NCBI RefSeq assembly: GCF_001746415.1 | Contig: NZ_MEHJ01000001.1 | Span: forward strand, 4,292,501-4,356,500 | Direction: 5' to 3' | DNA from: Streptomyces agglomeratus | GTDB lineage: Bacteria > Actinomycetota > Actinomycetes > Streptomycetales > Streptomycetaceae | Length of the DNA: 64,000 bases | Shown: in pieces, positions 54,996 to 62,792 of the stretch | Layout: each line of letters opens with the position of its first letter | Position numbering within the stretch: the stretch's first letter is position 1 | The notes under the pieces: model-generated | Seen by the model: the letters and a program-made list of their open reading frames with translations, nothing else | What the model was told of the DNA's origin: nothing | The model's database searches: none | Position numbers and translations under genes: made by a program

Positions 54996-55553
54996 ATGGC
55001 CATCACCGATGACCTGCGCAAGACCCTCACCGACCCCACTCCCCTCTACTTCGCGGCCGGCACCGCGGACCTCGCCGTACAGCAGGCGAAGAAGGTGCCC
55101 GCGCTGATCGAGCAGCTGCGTGCCGAGGCTCCGGCGCGCATCGACGCCGTACGCAACACCGACCCCAAGGCCGTGCAGGAGAAGGCCAAGGAGGCGCAGG
55201 CCACCGTTCAGGCCAAGGTCACCGAGGTGCTCGGCGCGCTCGACACCGACTTCAAGAAGCTGACCGAGCAGGCCCAGGACCTGGCGCTGCGGAGCGTGGG
55301 CGTGGCCGCCGAGTACGCGGTCAAGGCGCGTGAGAAGTACGAGCAGGTCGCCGAGCACGGCGAGCAGAGCGTGAAGGCGTGGCGCGGCGAGGCGGCCGAG
55401 GAGATCAACGAGATCGCCATCGCCGTCGAGCCCGACCCGGAGCCGAAGACGGCCTCGCCGCAGGCGGCCGAGGCCAAGGGCGCTTCGGCGAAGAAGACGC
55501 CCGCCGCGCGCAAGGCGCCGGCGAAGAAGGCGACGCCGGCCGGCGAGAAGTAG
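54996..55553 (+). CDS. HbhA-like heparin-binding hemagglutinin homologue
   Basis: A 185-aa protein with an N-terminal LYFAAGTADLAVQQAKKVP, a long coiled coil (about 25-140) and a Lys/Ala/Pro-rich C-terminal tail (AKKTPAARKAPAKKATP) like the heparin-binding tail of mycobacterial HbhA. In a soil Streptomyces the tail may bind polyanions, teichoic acid or lipid instead. GGGAGGACC precedes the ATG at 54996. 25 bases after the XRE gene, so co-transcribed. Confidence 0.9.
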   Translation: MAITDDLRKTLTDPTPLYFAAGTADLAVQQAKKVPALIEQLRAEAPARIDAVRNTDPKAVQEKAKEAQATVQAKVTEVLGALDTDFKKLTEQAQDLALRSVGVAAEYAVKAREKYEQVAEHGEQSVKAWRGEAAEEINEIAIAVEPDPEPKTASPQAAEAKGASAKKTPAARKAPAKKATPAGEK

Positions 55554-55604
55554 GCCGCGCGAGCTCGATCGGGGCTATTACGGCGATCAGGGCCGTAGGG
55601 GCGC

Positions 55605-55634
55605 GAGCCGGGCACCTTTATGGGTGTCCGGCTC
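55605..55634 (+). terminator. Terminator after HbhA-like gene
   Basis: 12-bp stem GAGCCGGGCACC / GGTGTCCGGCTC with one G-U pair and a 6-base TTTATG loop. Confidence 0.8.
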
Positions 55635-55690
55635 GTTGTCCGGGTACCTTGGCCGCGAGGCGCACATCCACTCTCTAGGCGGTGTACAGC

Positions 55691-56035
55691 ATGTTGCTCT
55701 CGGGATTCGGCACTCTGTTGTCGTTGCTCAACCTCGCCATGCTCGTCCTCGCCGTGGTGGCGCTGTTCTTCGCCGCGACGGCCCGTGAGGACGCGTACCG
55801 CGCCACCGACAAGCAGAGCAAGGTCTTCTGGCTGGTGCTTCTGGGCGTGACGGTCGCAGTAAATCTGTTCGTCCCGATGCTGTTCCTGCAAATCGCCGGC
55901 CTGGTCGCGACCATCGTGTTCATGGTCGACGTACGGCCCGCGATCAAGCAGGTCTCGGGCGGCGGCGGTGGCGGACGCAGGGGCGGCGGCAGCAGCAGCG
56001 ACGGTCCGTACGGGCCGTACAACGGCGGGCGTTAG
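55691..56035 (+). CDS. DUF2516 membrane protein
   Basis: A 114-aa DUF2516 protein with three helices (about 2-30, 45-65 and 70-90) and a Gly/Ser/Tyr-rich tail. AGGCGG lies 8 bases before ATG 55691; GTG 55682 is an alternative. Conserved neighbour of HbhA-like genes in actinobacteria; function unknown. Confidence 0.9.
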   Translation: MLLSGFGTLLSLLNLAMLVLAVVALFFAATAREDAYRATDKQSKVFWLVLLGVTVAVNLFVPMLFLQIAGLVATIVFMVDVRPAIKQVSGGGGGGRRGGGSSSDGPYGPYNGGR

Positions 56036-56043
56036 GCACGACG

Positions 56044-56071
56044 GCGCCCCGGGCTCCGGCCGCCGGGGCGC
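56044..56071. terminator. Terminator between DUF2516 and phosphatase genes
   Basis: 9-bp stem GCGCCCCGG / CCGGGGCGC, 10-base loop, between convergent genes. Confidence 0.75.
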
Positions 56072-56101
56072 GACAGCCGCGACAGCGGCGGGCGTCGCCG
56101 C

Positions 56102-57469
56102 TCAGCCCCGGTCGAGAAGCAGCAGCGCCACGTCGTCGGTGAGTTCGCCGTGGTTGAGGTCCCGCGCCTCGTTGACCGCCGCCTCCAGCAGCGTCTCGCC
56201 GCGGAGCCCGGCCGCCAGCTGGCGGTTGATCATGTCCACCATGCCGTCCTGGCCGAGCCGCTGCTTCGACCCGGGCGGGCCGACATGGCCCTCGATCAGA
56301 CCGTCCGTGTACATCATCAGGCTCCACGAGCCGCCCAGTTCGACCTGTCGGCGCGACCAGCGGGCGCGCGGCAGCAGCCCGAGCGCGGGGCCCCCGTCCT
56401 CGTACGGGAGAAGCTGCGCGGCCCGGCCCTGGCGGGCGATCAGCGGTGACGGGTGGCCGGCCAGGCACAGCCCCGCCCGCCGTCCGTCCGGCGCGATGTC
56501 GACCGTGCACAGCGTCGCGAAGATCTCTTCGCTCTCCCTCTCGTGCTCCAGGACCTGCTGGAGCGTGGAGAGCAGCTCGTCGCCGCACAGTCCCGCGAAG
56601 GTCAGGGCGCGCCACGCGATGCGCAGTTCCACGCCGAGGGCGGCCTCGTCCGGGCCGTGGCCGCAGACGTCGCCGATCATCGCGTGGACCGTGCCGTCCG
56701 AGGTGCGCACGACGTCGTAGAAATCACCGCCGAGGAGGGCGCGTGAGCGTCCGGGGCGGTAGCGGGAGGCGAAGCGGAGGTTCGAACCCTCCAGCAGCGG
56801 GGTCGGCAGCAGGCCGCGTTCCAGGCGGGCGTTCTCCTGGGCGCGCAGCCGTGACTCGGCCAGCTTGTGCTGCGCCGTGTCGGCGCGCTTGCGCTCGACG
56901 GCGTACCGGATGGCGCGGCTGAGCTGGCGCCCGTCGAGCTCGTCGCGGAACAGGTAGTCCTGCGCGCCGACGCGCACCGCCTCGGCGGCCCGCTCGGCGT
57001 CGGTCTCGGAGGTCAGCGCCAGTACGGCGTGCCGGGGCGCGAGGCGCAGCACGTGCCGGAGCGTGGCCAGACGGTCGCCGTCGTCGGCGGAGGAGCCGGA
57101 CGAGCCGGAGGAACCGGCGGAGGGCGGCGGCATGGCCAGGTCGAGCAGGATGCAGTGCACGTCGTCCGTGAGCAGCCGCTCGGCCTCGGTGAGGTTGCGC
57201 GCGGTGCGGATACGGACACGGGTGCCGGCGGCGTCGAGCAGCGAGGGGACGGTGAACGTCCCCGCCGGATCGTCCTCGATCACCAGCAGGGTGAGATCGG
57301 TGCTGTTCGCGGACACGACGGGGGCGGCCGGGGCGGCGGGGGCCGTGGCTGCCGTGGGTGCTGAGGCTGCCGTGGTTCCCATGCTGCTCCCGGCCTGCTG
57401 TTTCGGCAGGAGGGCCTGACCGCTCTCCACGGCCGTGCTCTCGCGCTGCCGCGGTACGGGTACGGGCAT
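56102..57469 (-). CDS. Receiver-SpoIIE (PP2C) phosphatase regulator
   Basis: A 455-aa protein, RsbU/RssB-like layout. A disordered Ala/Ser/Thr N-terminus (1-55) is followed by a receiver domain (about 58-190) with LVIEDDPAG acidic pocket and Asp in HCILLDLAMP; the conserved Lys is replaced (DYLFRDEL), and a Ser/Gly loop is inserted after the phospho-site. A linker coiled coil leads to a SpoIIE PP2C domain (about 230-455) with GGDFYDVV and GDVCGHGPDEA metal motifs and MMYTDGLIEGH. Such proteins dephosphorylate anti-sigma antagonists. ATG at 57469; GGAAGGAAACC upstream. Confidence 0.92.
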   Translation of the reverse strand: MPVPVPRQRESTAVESGQALLPKQQAGSSMGTTAASAPTAATAPAAPAAPVVSANSTDLTLLVIEDDPAGTFTVPSLLDAAGTRVRIRTARNLTEAERLLTDDVHCILLDLAMPPPSAGSSGSSGSSADDGDRLATLRHVLRLAPRHAVLALTSETDAERAAEAVRVGAQDYLFRDELDGRQLSRAIRYAVERKRADTAQHKLAESRLRAQENARLERGLLPTPLLEGSNLRFASRYRPGRSRALLGGDFYDVVRTSDGTVHAMIGDVCGHGPDEAALGVELRIAWRALTFAGLCGDELLSTLQQVLEHERESEEIFATLCTVDIAPDGRRAGLCLAGHPSPLIARQGRAAQLLPYEDGGPALGLLPRARWSRRQVELGGSWSLMMYTDGLIEGHVGPPGSKQRLGQDGMVDMINRQLAAGLRGETLLEAAVNEARDLNHGELTDDVALLLLDRG

Positions 57470-57653
57470 CGGTTTCGGTTTCCTTCCCTCCCCCCGAGGG
57501 TGCGGCGGCACGACGATCGACGTTCCGCCAAACGGGGACCATAGCGTTACCGGGCGCCCCAGCGGAATGCCGTGCGGAAAGCCGCCCGGGGTCATATGCC
57601 GCCTCCCGCAACGCATCCGGGCGGATCGGCGGGGTGCCGGGTCATGACGAACA

Positions 57654-57836
57654 TCACGCCCCGGGCCACCCGTACGGCCCCTGGCGGCACATGATCGCGT
57701 CCATGTCGGCGTCCGGGTCGGAGTCCATGCCGGCGTCCGGGTCCGTGTCCGCGTACACGCGGCGCGGCTGGCGGCGGCGGGCAGCCGCCGTCGCCGAGGC
57801 GGCCGGCCGGTACGGCCGCCCCCTCCCCGGATCCAC
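57654..57836 (-). CDS. Possible microprotein with DPDA repeats
   Basis: A 60-codon ORF (GTG at 57836) in the 376-base gap between the NlpC/P60 and phosphatase genes. Third-codon GC is about 95%, much higher than in the other frames, which is the main support. The peptide is basic then acidic: RRRQPRRVYADTDPDAG, MDSDPDADMDAIMCRQ, ending GPYGWPGA. The DPDA units come from a short DNA duplication. It starts 10 bases after the P60 gene stop. No family recognised; shorter starts possible. Confidence 0.4.
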   Translation of the reverse strand: MDPGRGRPYRPAASATAAARRRQPRRVYADTDPDAGMDSDPDADMDAIMCRQGPYGWPGA

Positions 57837-57845
57837 ATGTCCGGT

Positions 57846-58886
57846 CTACATGTCCGGACGCACGACCCCCAGAATCGGCATCGAGCCCGCCCCCGCGACC
57901 GTCACGTCCCGGCCGGGCCGGGGCGCGTGGACCATCGCGCCGTCCCCTATGTACATCCCGATGTGGCTGGCGTCGTCGAAGTACACGATCAGGTCGCCCG
58001 GCCGCATGTCCTTCACGTCGACCCTGGGCAGCCGCTTCCACTGCTCCTGCGAGGTGCGCGGTATGCCGCGTCCGGCTGCGAGCCACGCCTGCGACGTCAG
58101 CCCCGAGCAGTCGAAGGCACCCGGGCCCTCGGCGCCCCAGACATACGGCTTGCCGATCTGCGCCGTCGCGTACGCGACGGCCGCCGCGCCGCCCTTCGAC
58201 GCCTTGCCGGCCGCTTTCCCGACCGCCCCGGAGTCGAGCCAGGCGGTCTGCGCCCGGTACTGCGCTTCCTGCTCCATCTTGAGGAGCCGCTCGCGCTCCT
58301 CTTCCTCAAGCGTCGACTCGAGCTTCTCGGCGGCGGCGATCTGCTTCTTGATCTCCTTCTTCGCCGCTTCCTTCTTCTTGCGGCTGGACTCCAGCCTCTT
58401 CCACTGGGCGGCCGCGTCCTCGGTGTACGCCTCCAAGTCCGCCTGGGTGCGCGACAGTTCGCCCAGGAGGCCCTTGGCGGCCTGCCGGCCCTCGCGGATC
58501 CGGCCGGCGCTGTCCAGGAAGAGCTGGGGGTCGCCGCTGAGCATCATCTGCGCCTCGGGCGGCAGCCCGCCGTTGCGGTACTGGGCCCGTGCCTCGGCCC
58601 CCACCTTCCGCTTCAGATCCTCGATCCGCTGCTGGCCCTCGACGATCTCTCTGGCCAGCTTCACGATCTCGGACGACTGCTTGTCGGCGCGCTCCTCGGC
58701 GAGGTTGTACGCGTCGGTGGCCGCCCCCGCCTTGCGGTAGAGGGCGTCGATCTCCACGCGGACCTCCTGGAGGCTCCGCTCACTCCTCGGCGGCCTCGGG
58801 TCCGCGTACGCCTGCCCGGGCACGGCCAGTACGGTCAGGGCACAGACCAGCGCGATCGCGGTCGCGGCGCTGCGACGTCGGTTCAC
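57846..58886 (-). CDS. Secreted coiled-coil NlpC/P60 endopeptidase (RipA-like)
   Basis: A 346-aa exported peptidoglycan endopeptidase. Signal peptide (about 1-29, ending AYADP), long coiled coil (about 35-225, many Lys/Glu heptads) and a C-terminal NlpC/P60 domain with Cys near 260 in FDCSGLTSQAW, His in ASHIGMYIG and MVHAPRPG. The coiled coil probably restrains activity until cleaved or bound, as in RipA/CwlO. GTG start with GGGGGAGC. A possible sigma-E-type promoter and a hairpin-like palindrome lie upstream. Confidence 0.94.
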   Translation of the reverse strand: MNRRRSAATAIALVCALTVLAVPGQAYADPRPPRSERSLQEVRVEIDALYRKAGAATDAYNLAEERADKQSSEIVKLAREIVEGQQRIEDLKRKVGAEARAQYRNGGLPPEAQMMLSGDPQLFLDSAGRIREGRQAAKGLLGELSRTQADLEAYTEDAAAQWKRLESSRKKKEAAKKEIKKQIAAAEKLESTLEEEERERLLKMEQEAQYRAQTAWLDSGAVGKAAGKASKGGAAAVAYATAQIGKPYVWGAEGPGAFDCSGLTSQAWLAAGRGIPRTSQEQWKRLPRVDVKDMRPGDLIVYFDDASHIGMYIGDGAMVHAPRPGRDVTVAGAGSMPILGVVRPDM

Positions 58887-58912
58887 AAGCTCCCCCGGAT
58901 CCCGGATCCCTC

Positions 58913-58933
58913 ATCACATGCCCCGCATGTGAT
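58913..58933. promoter_or_regulatory. 9-bp palindrome in the P60 gene leader
   Basis: Perfect inverted repeat ATCACATGC / GCATGTGAT with a 3-base CCC centre, 27-47 bases before the P60 start; operator or mRNA hairpin. Confidence 0.65.
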
Positions 58934-59016
58934 TTACCGTCAGTAACTTAGGTGCGCTGCGGTGATGCTGCCATGCCGTCCGTGAAAACGACAGAGGCCC
59001 CCACCCAAAGGTTTCT

Positions 59017-59042
59017 GACGAACGGCCAGGTCGCCGCGTTCC
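59017..59042 (-). promoter_or_regulatory. Possible sigma-E-type promoter of the P60 gene
   Basis: Read leftward: GGAAC, 17-base spacer, CGTC, about 130 bases before the P60 start. This resembles the ECF sigma-E consensus that drives cell-envelope stress genes in Streptomyces. Two short motifs at one spacing is weak evidence on its own. Confidence 0.45.
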
Positions 59043-59080
59043 CCTCGGCCGGCACTCGTTCGGGTAGGTCCGAGGCCGTT

Positions 59081-59887
59081 TCAGCCGGTGCGCGGCTGGA
59101 GAGCGGCCCAGTTCACGGTGACTTCGCCCTGCCGCCACCGCCGCTCCCCGTCCGCGAGCGGCCAGTCGGCGGAGAGATCACGCACGGCCTTGATCCAGCG
59201 CTGCCGGGCGCCGAGTGAGGCGTACGGAGCCGCCGCCGCCCACGCCCGGTCGAAGTCCCGCAGGAAGGCGTGCACCGGCTCGCCCGGCACATTGCGGTGG
59301 ATCAGCGCCTTGGGCAGCCGCTCCGCGAGGTCGGAAGGACGCTCCAGCGACCCCAGCCGGGTCGCGAAGGTGACGGTCCGCGGCCCCTCCACCCCGAGGG
59401 CGACCCATACGTGCCGCCGCCCGATCTCGTCGCACGTCCCCTCCACCAGCAGTCCTCCGGGCGCCAGCCGCCCGCACAGCCGCGCCCAGACCCCGGCGAC
59501 CTCCCCCTCGTCGTACTGGCGCAGCACGTTGGCCGCCCGGATGAGGGCGGGGCGGCGGCTGTCCGGCAGGGGTACTTCGAAGCCGCCGTGCCGGAAGGCG
59601 AGACCCGCTCGCTCGTACGGCTTCGCGGCCGCCACCCGGGCCGGTTCGATCTCGATGCCCACGACCTCGGCGGCGGGCGCGGCGGTACGCAGCCGGCCGA
59701 GCAGCTCGACGGCGGTCCACGGCGCCGCGCCGTACCCGAGGTCGACCGCGACCGGGTCGCCGCTGCGGCGCAGCTCGGGGCCGTGCGCGGCCGCGATCCA
59801 CCGGTCCATCCGGCGCAGCCGGTTCGGGTTGGTCGTCCCGCGGGTGACGGCGCCGACAGGGCGCGGGGAGGGGGTGCGGGAGGCCAT
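59081..59887 (-). CDS. Class I SAM-dependent methyltransferase
   Basis: A 268-aa predicted methyltransferase. SAM motif I is VAVDLGYGAAPWTAVEL, motif II region VVGIEIEPARV, and the fold continues through APGGLLVEGTCDE. Target unknown. ATG at 59887; weak ribosome site. Divergent from mshA, with a 241-base shared upstream region. Confidence 0.88.
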   Translation of the reverse strand: MASRTPSPRPVGAVTRGTTNPNRLRRMDRWIAAAHGPELRRSGDPVAVDLGYGAAPWTAVELLGRLRTAAPAAEVVGIEIEPARVAAAKPYERAGLAFRHGGFEVPLPDSRRPALIRAANVLRQYDEGEVAGVWARLCGRLAPGGLLVEGTCDEIGRRHVWVALGVEGPRTVTFATRLGSLERPSDLAERLPKALIHRNVPGEPVHAFLRDFDRAWAAAAPYASLGARQRWIKAVRDLSADWPLADGERRWRQGEVTVNWAALQPRTG

Positions 59888-60128
59888 GAAGCGAGGGTAA
59901 GCGAGCGGGGGAGTCCGCCCGGGACCGGCAAAGGTTGATGTGACTGAAGTAATGATTTGGCAAAACGGAAATTGGAAGCAGGCATTCCGCTGTTTGGCCT
60001 GACGGAGGGTGCTCCGCGCCCTCTGTGTGGCATGCCCTGTGCCGTGCCCGCTGTCCGTACCCGGCTGTCCGTACCAGCGGTCCGCACAGCCCTGCCATCC
60101 CATGCCCCGAGCGAAGAGGACCGTCGAC

Positions 60129-61475
60129 GTGAGCCAGTACGTCTCCCGACTCGCCGGCACACTGGCGACGCCACCCCGCCTCCGGCTGCCGGGCGGCCAC
60201 CACCGCAAGCCGCGCCGGATCGCGATGCTCAGCGTCCACACCTCGCCGCTGCACCAGCCGGGGACGGGCGACGCGGGCGGCATGAACGTCTACATCGTCG
60301 AACTCGCGAAGCGCCTCGCCGCCATCAACATCGAGGTCGAGATCTTCACCCGGGCGACCACCGGCGGCCTGCCGCCCAGTGTCGAGCTGTCGCCCGGCGT
60401 TCTGGTCCGCCACGTCGACGCGGGCCCGTACGAGGGCCTGGCCAAGGAGGAGCTGCCCGCGCAGCTCTGTGCCTTCACGCACGGCGTCATGCAGGCATGG
60501 GCCGGTCAGCGCCCCGGTTACTACGACCTCGTCCACTCCCACTACTGGCTCTCGGGCCACGTGGGCTGGCTCGCCGCCGAACGCTGGGGCGCGCCCCTCG
60601 TGCACGCCATGCACACCATGGCGAAGGTCAAGAACGCCGCGCTGGCGGAGGGTGACACCCCCGAACCGGCCGCGCGCGTCATCGGCGAGACGCAGATCGT
60701 GCGGGCGGCGGACCGCCTCATCGCCAACACGGCGGAGGAGGCGGACGAACTGGCCCGCTTCTACGAGGCCGACCCCGCCAAGATCGCCGTCGTACACCCC
60801 GGCGTGAACCTGGATCGCTTCCGCCCGGCCGACGGGCGGGCCGCGGCGCGAGCCCGCCTGGACCTGCCGCAGGACGCGATCATTCCGCTCTTCGCCGGCC
60901 GCATCCAGCCGCTCAAGGCCCCGGACATACTGCTGCGCGCGGTGGCGCTGCTCATCGACGAGGACCCGTCGCTGCGCTCGAAGATCGTGGTGCCGGTCGT
61001 CGGCGGACCGAGCGGCAGCGGCCTCGCCAAGCCCGAGGGCCTCCAGAAGCTGGCCGCGAAACTGGGCATCGCCGACGTCGTACGCTTCCGCCCGCCGGTC
61101 GGCCAGGACCGCCTCGCGGACTGGTTCCGGGCGGCTTCGGTCCTGGTCATGCCCTCGTACAGCGAATCGTTCGGCCTGGTCGCGATCGAGGCCGAGGCGT
61201 CCGGCACGCCCGTCGTCGCGGCGTCGGTCGGCGGACTGCCCGTAGCCGTACGGGACGGCCGGACCGGCATCCTCGTCGAGGGCCACGACCCGGCCGGATA
61301 CGCCCGCGCGCTGCGGCGCTTCGTCGACGAGCCGGGCCTGGTGGACCGCATGGGCGCGGCGGCGGCCCGCCACGCGCAGTCCTTCGGCTGGGGCACGGCC
61401 GCGTCCGCCACGGCCGACGTGTACCTGGCCGCGATGCACGAACACCGCCGTCGCGTACGCTCGCACCATGGCTGA
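60129..61475 (+). CDS. mshA: D-inositol-3-phosphate glycosyltransferase MshA
   Basis: First enzyme of mycothiol synthesis: transfers GlcNAc from UDP-GlcNAc to inositol 3-phosphate. 448 aa, GT-B fold family 4. N-terminal domain has [20 protein letters not shown] and [14 protein letters not shown]-terminal domain has [17 protein letters not shown] and the E-x7-E donor motif in [23 protein letters not shown] at 60129 with AGAGGA was preferred to earlier starts. The 3' end overlaps the YbjN gene by 8 bases. Confidence 0.96.
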   Translation: MSQYVSRLAGTLATPPRLRLPGGHHRKPRRIAMLSVHTSPLHQPGTGDAGGMNVYIVELAKRLAAINIEVEIFTRATTGGLPPSVELSPGVLVRHVDAGPYEGLAKEELPAQLCAFTHGVMQAWAGQRPGYYDLVHSHYWLSGHVGWLAAERWGAPLVHAMHTMAKVKNAALAEGDTPEPAARVIGETQIVRAADRLIANTAEEADELARFYEADPAKIAVVHPGVNLDRFRPADGRAAARARLDLPQDAIIPLFAGRIQPLKAPDILLRAVALLIDEDPSLRSKIVVPVVGGPSGSGLAKPEGLQKLAAKLGIADVVRFRPPVGQDRLADWFRAASVLVMPSYSESFGLVAIEAEASGTPVVAASVGGLPVAVRDGRTGILVEGHDPAGYARALRRFVDEPGLVDRMGAAAARHAQSFGWGTAASATADVYLAAMHEHRRRVRSHHG

Positions 61476-62010
61476 CGTACAGCAGCAGGCCGCCGAGACG
61501 CTGGAGCAGACGCTCAAGGACGCCGAGCTGGAGTGGGAGAGTCCCGAGCCCGGCTCGTACGTGGTGAAACTCCCTGGCACGCGCAAGCTGTCCACGACCT
61601 GCTCGCTGATCGTCGGACGGCACTCCCTGTCCGTCAACGCCTTCGTGATCCGCCACCCGGACGAGAACGACGCGGCGGTGCACCGCTGGCTGCTGGAGCG
61701 CAACCTGCGCCTGTACGGCGTGAGTTACGCGATCGACTCCCTCGGCGATATCTACCTGGCCGGAAAGCTGCCGCTGTCGGCCGTGACCCCGGACGAGCTC
61801 GACCGCCTGCTGGGGAGCGTTCTGGAGGCGGCGGACGGCAGCTTCAACAGCCTGCTGGAGCTGGGCTTCGCGAGCGCGATCCGCCGGGAGTACGCGTGGC
61901 GGGTGTCGCGCGGCGAGTCGACGAGGAATCTGGAAGCGTTCACGCACCTGACCCAGGACCAGAGGCCGCTCCAGGGGCCGGACCAAGTACAAACGGAGGA
62001 CCGGCCGTAG
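61468..62010 (+). CDS. YbjN-family protein
   Basis: A 180-aa YbjN/type III secretion chaperone-fold protein ([40 protein letters not shown]). Function unknown, possibly a stress-related chaperone. ATG lies inside the mshA 3' end, so co-expressed. The stop TAG lies inside a 15-bp repeat: reading through it, 21 further codons follow in frame (ADRSQTDRSQ...), so the protein may have lost a repeat tail by a CAG-to-TAG change. Confidence 0.92.
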   Translation: MADVQQQAAETLEQTLKDAELEWESPEPGSYVVKLPGTRKLSTTCSLIVGRHSLSVNAFVIRHPDENDAAVHRWLLERNLRLYGVSYAIDSLGDIYLAGKLPLSAVTPDELDRLLGSVLEAADGSFNSLLELGFASAIRREYAWRVSRGESTRNLEAFTHLTQDQRPLQGPDQVQTEDRP

Positions 62011-62054
62011 GCGGACCGGTCGCAGACGGACCGGTCGCAGGCGGACCGGCCGCT
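61995..62054 (+). repeat. Four-copy 15-bp tandem repeat across the YbjN stop codon
   Basis: Units GGCGGACCGGTCGCA start at 61995, 62010, 62025 and 62040 with one to three changes each. The period is five codons, keeping frame (xDRSQ). Confidence 0.93.
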
Positions 62055-62101
62055 GGGCGGGGCGACACCGCCTGCCTGACCGGCGCTTCTCTCCGCCCGG
62101 A

Positions 62102-62148
62102 CGAACGGCCCCGTCTCCACGCATGCGCGTGCGAGACGGGGCCGTTCG
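62102..62148. terminator. Bidirectional terminator after YbjN gene
   Basis: 16-bp perfect outer stem (CGAACGGCCCCGTCTC and complement) extended by CACGC/GCGTG with one bulged base and an ATGC loop. Between convergent genes. Confidence 0.95.
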
Positions 62149-62187
62149 GATGTGGCGTGCGCGGCGGGTGGCCGGCTTCGTCGGACC

Positions 62188-62541
62188 TCAGTCCTCGTCG
62201 TAGAAGCCGTTGCGGCCGTCGTAGCCGTCGCCGTCGTAACCGTTGTCGCCGTTGTCGCCGTTGTAACCCCGGCCGCAGGAGTGCGCGGCGGCGATCTCGG
62301 TGATGCCGTACGGGCCGCCGACGTTGGAGAGGTAGAACGCCCCGCTGCTGTTGCGGCAGTGGTGGCGGTCGGAGTCGAAGGGGCCGTCGCCGTAGTGGCC
62401 ACCGGCGAAGGGGCCGTCGCTGTAGGGGGCGTTGTCGGAGGGGCCGCCGTCGAAGTCCATGGTGGCGGCGGCAGCGGGGCCGGCTGCCATGAAGCCGGCG
62501 GCGGTGATGCCGGCGAGGGTGATCGCGACGCGACGAAGCAT
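62188..62541 (-). CDS. Small secreted Gly/Asp/Asn-rich protein
   Basis: A 117-aa exported protein. The signal peptide is about residues 1-25, followed by a mature part with two Cys residues that may pair, a Phe/Asp/Gly-rich N-terminal part (FDGGPSDNAPYSDGPF) and a terminal run of NGDNGDNGYDGDGYDGRN units. The acidic repeat tail could bind calcium. No family recognised. AGGAG lies 8 bases before the ATG. Confidence 0.8.
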   Translation of the reverse strand: MLRRVAITLAGITAAGFMAAGPAAAATMDFDGGPSDNAPYSDGPFAGGHYGDGPFDSDRHHCRNSSGAFYLSNVGGPYGITEIAAAHSCGRGYNGDNGDNGYDGDGYDGRNGFYDED

Positions 62542-62792
62542 GTTTCGCTCTCCTGTACGTACGTGACGGGTGAGGCCTGACGGGGTCTGACTTCACTCCA
62601 TGTCCGCGCACTCGGCGTCAGCACACGCCACGGGGGTCATCCGGACGGGGGAGGCGTCTGCATCCGCTCGGTCGCACCCGCTGCCGTCGGCCTTCTTCCT
62701 CCCCACCCCCTTTCCCGCACCGCCTCCTCGTGGCATGCTCGCCGCCGACGCACATCTGAACATCGTTCACATACATGTATCTGGAGGCGGGT

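Noticed and set aside
58887..59080. ydaO-type c-di-AMP riboswitch before the NlpC/P60 gene
   Set aside because: The conserved riboswitch blocks were not recognisable in the leader.
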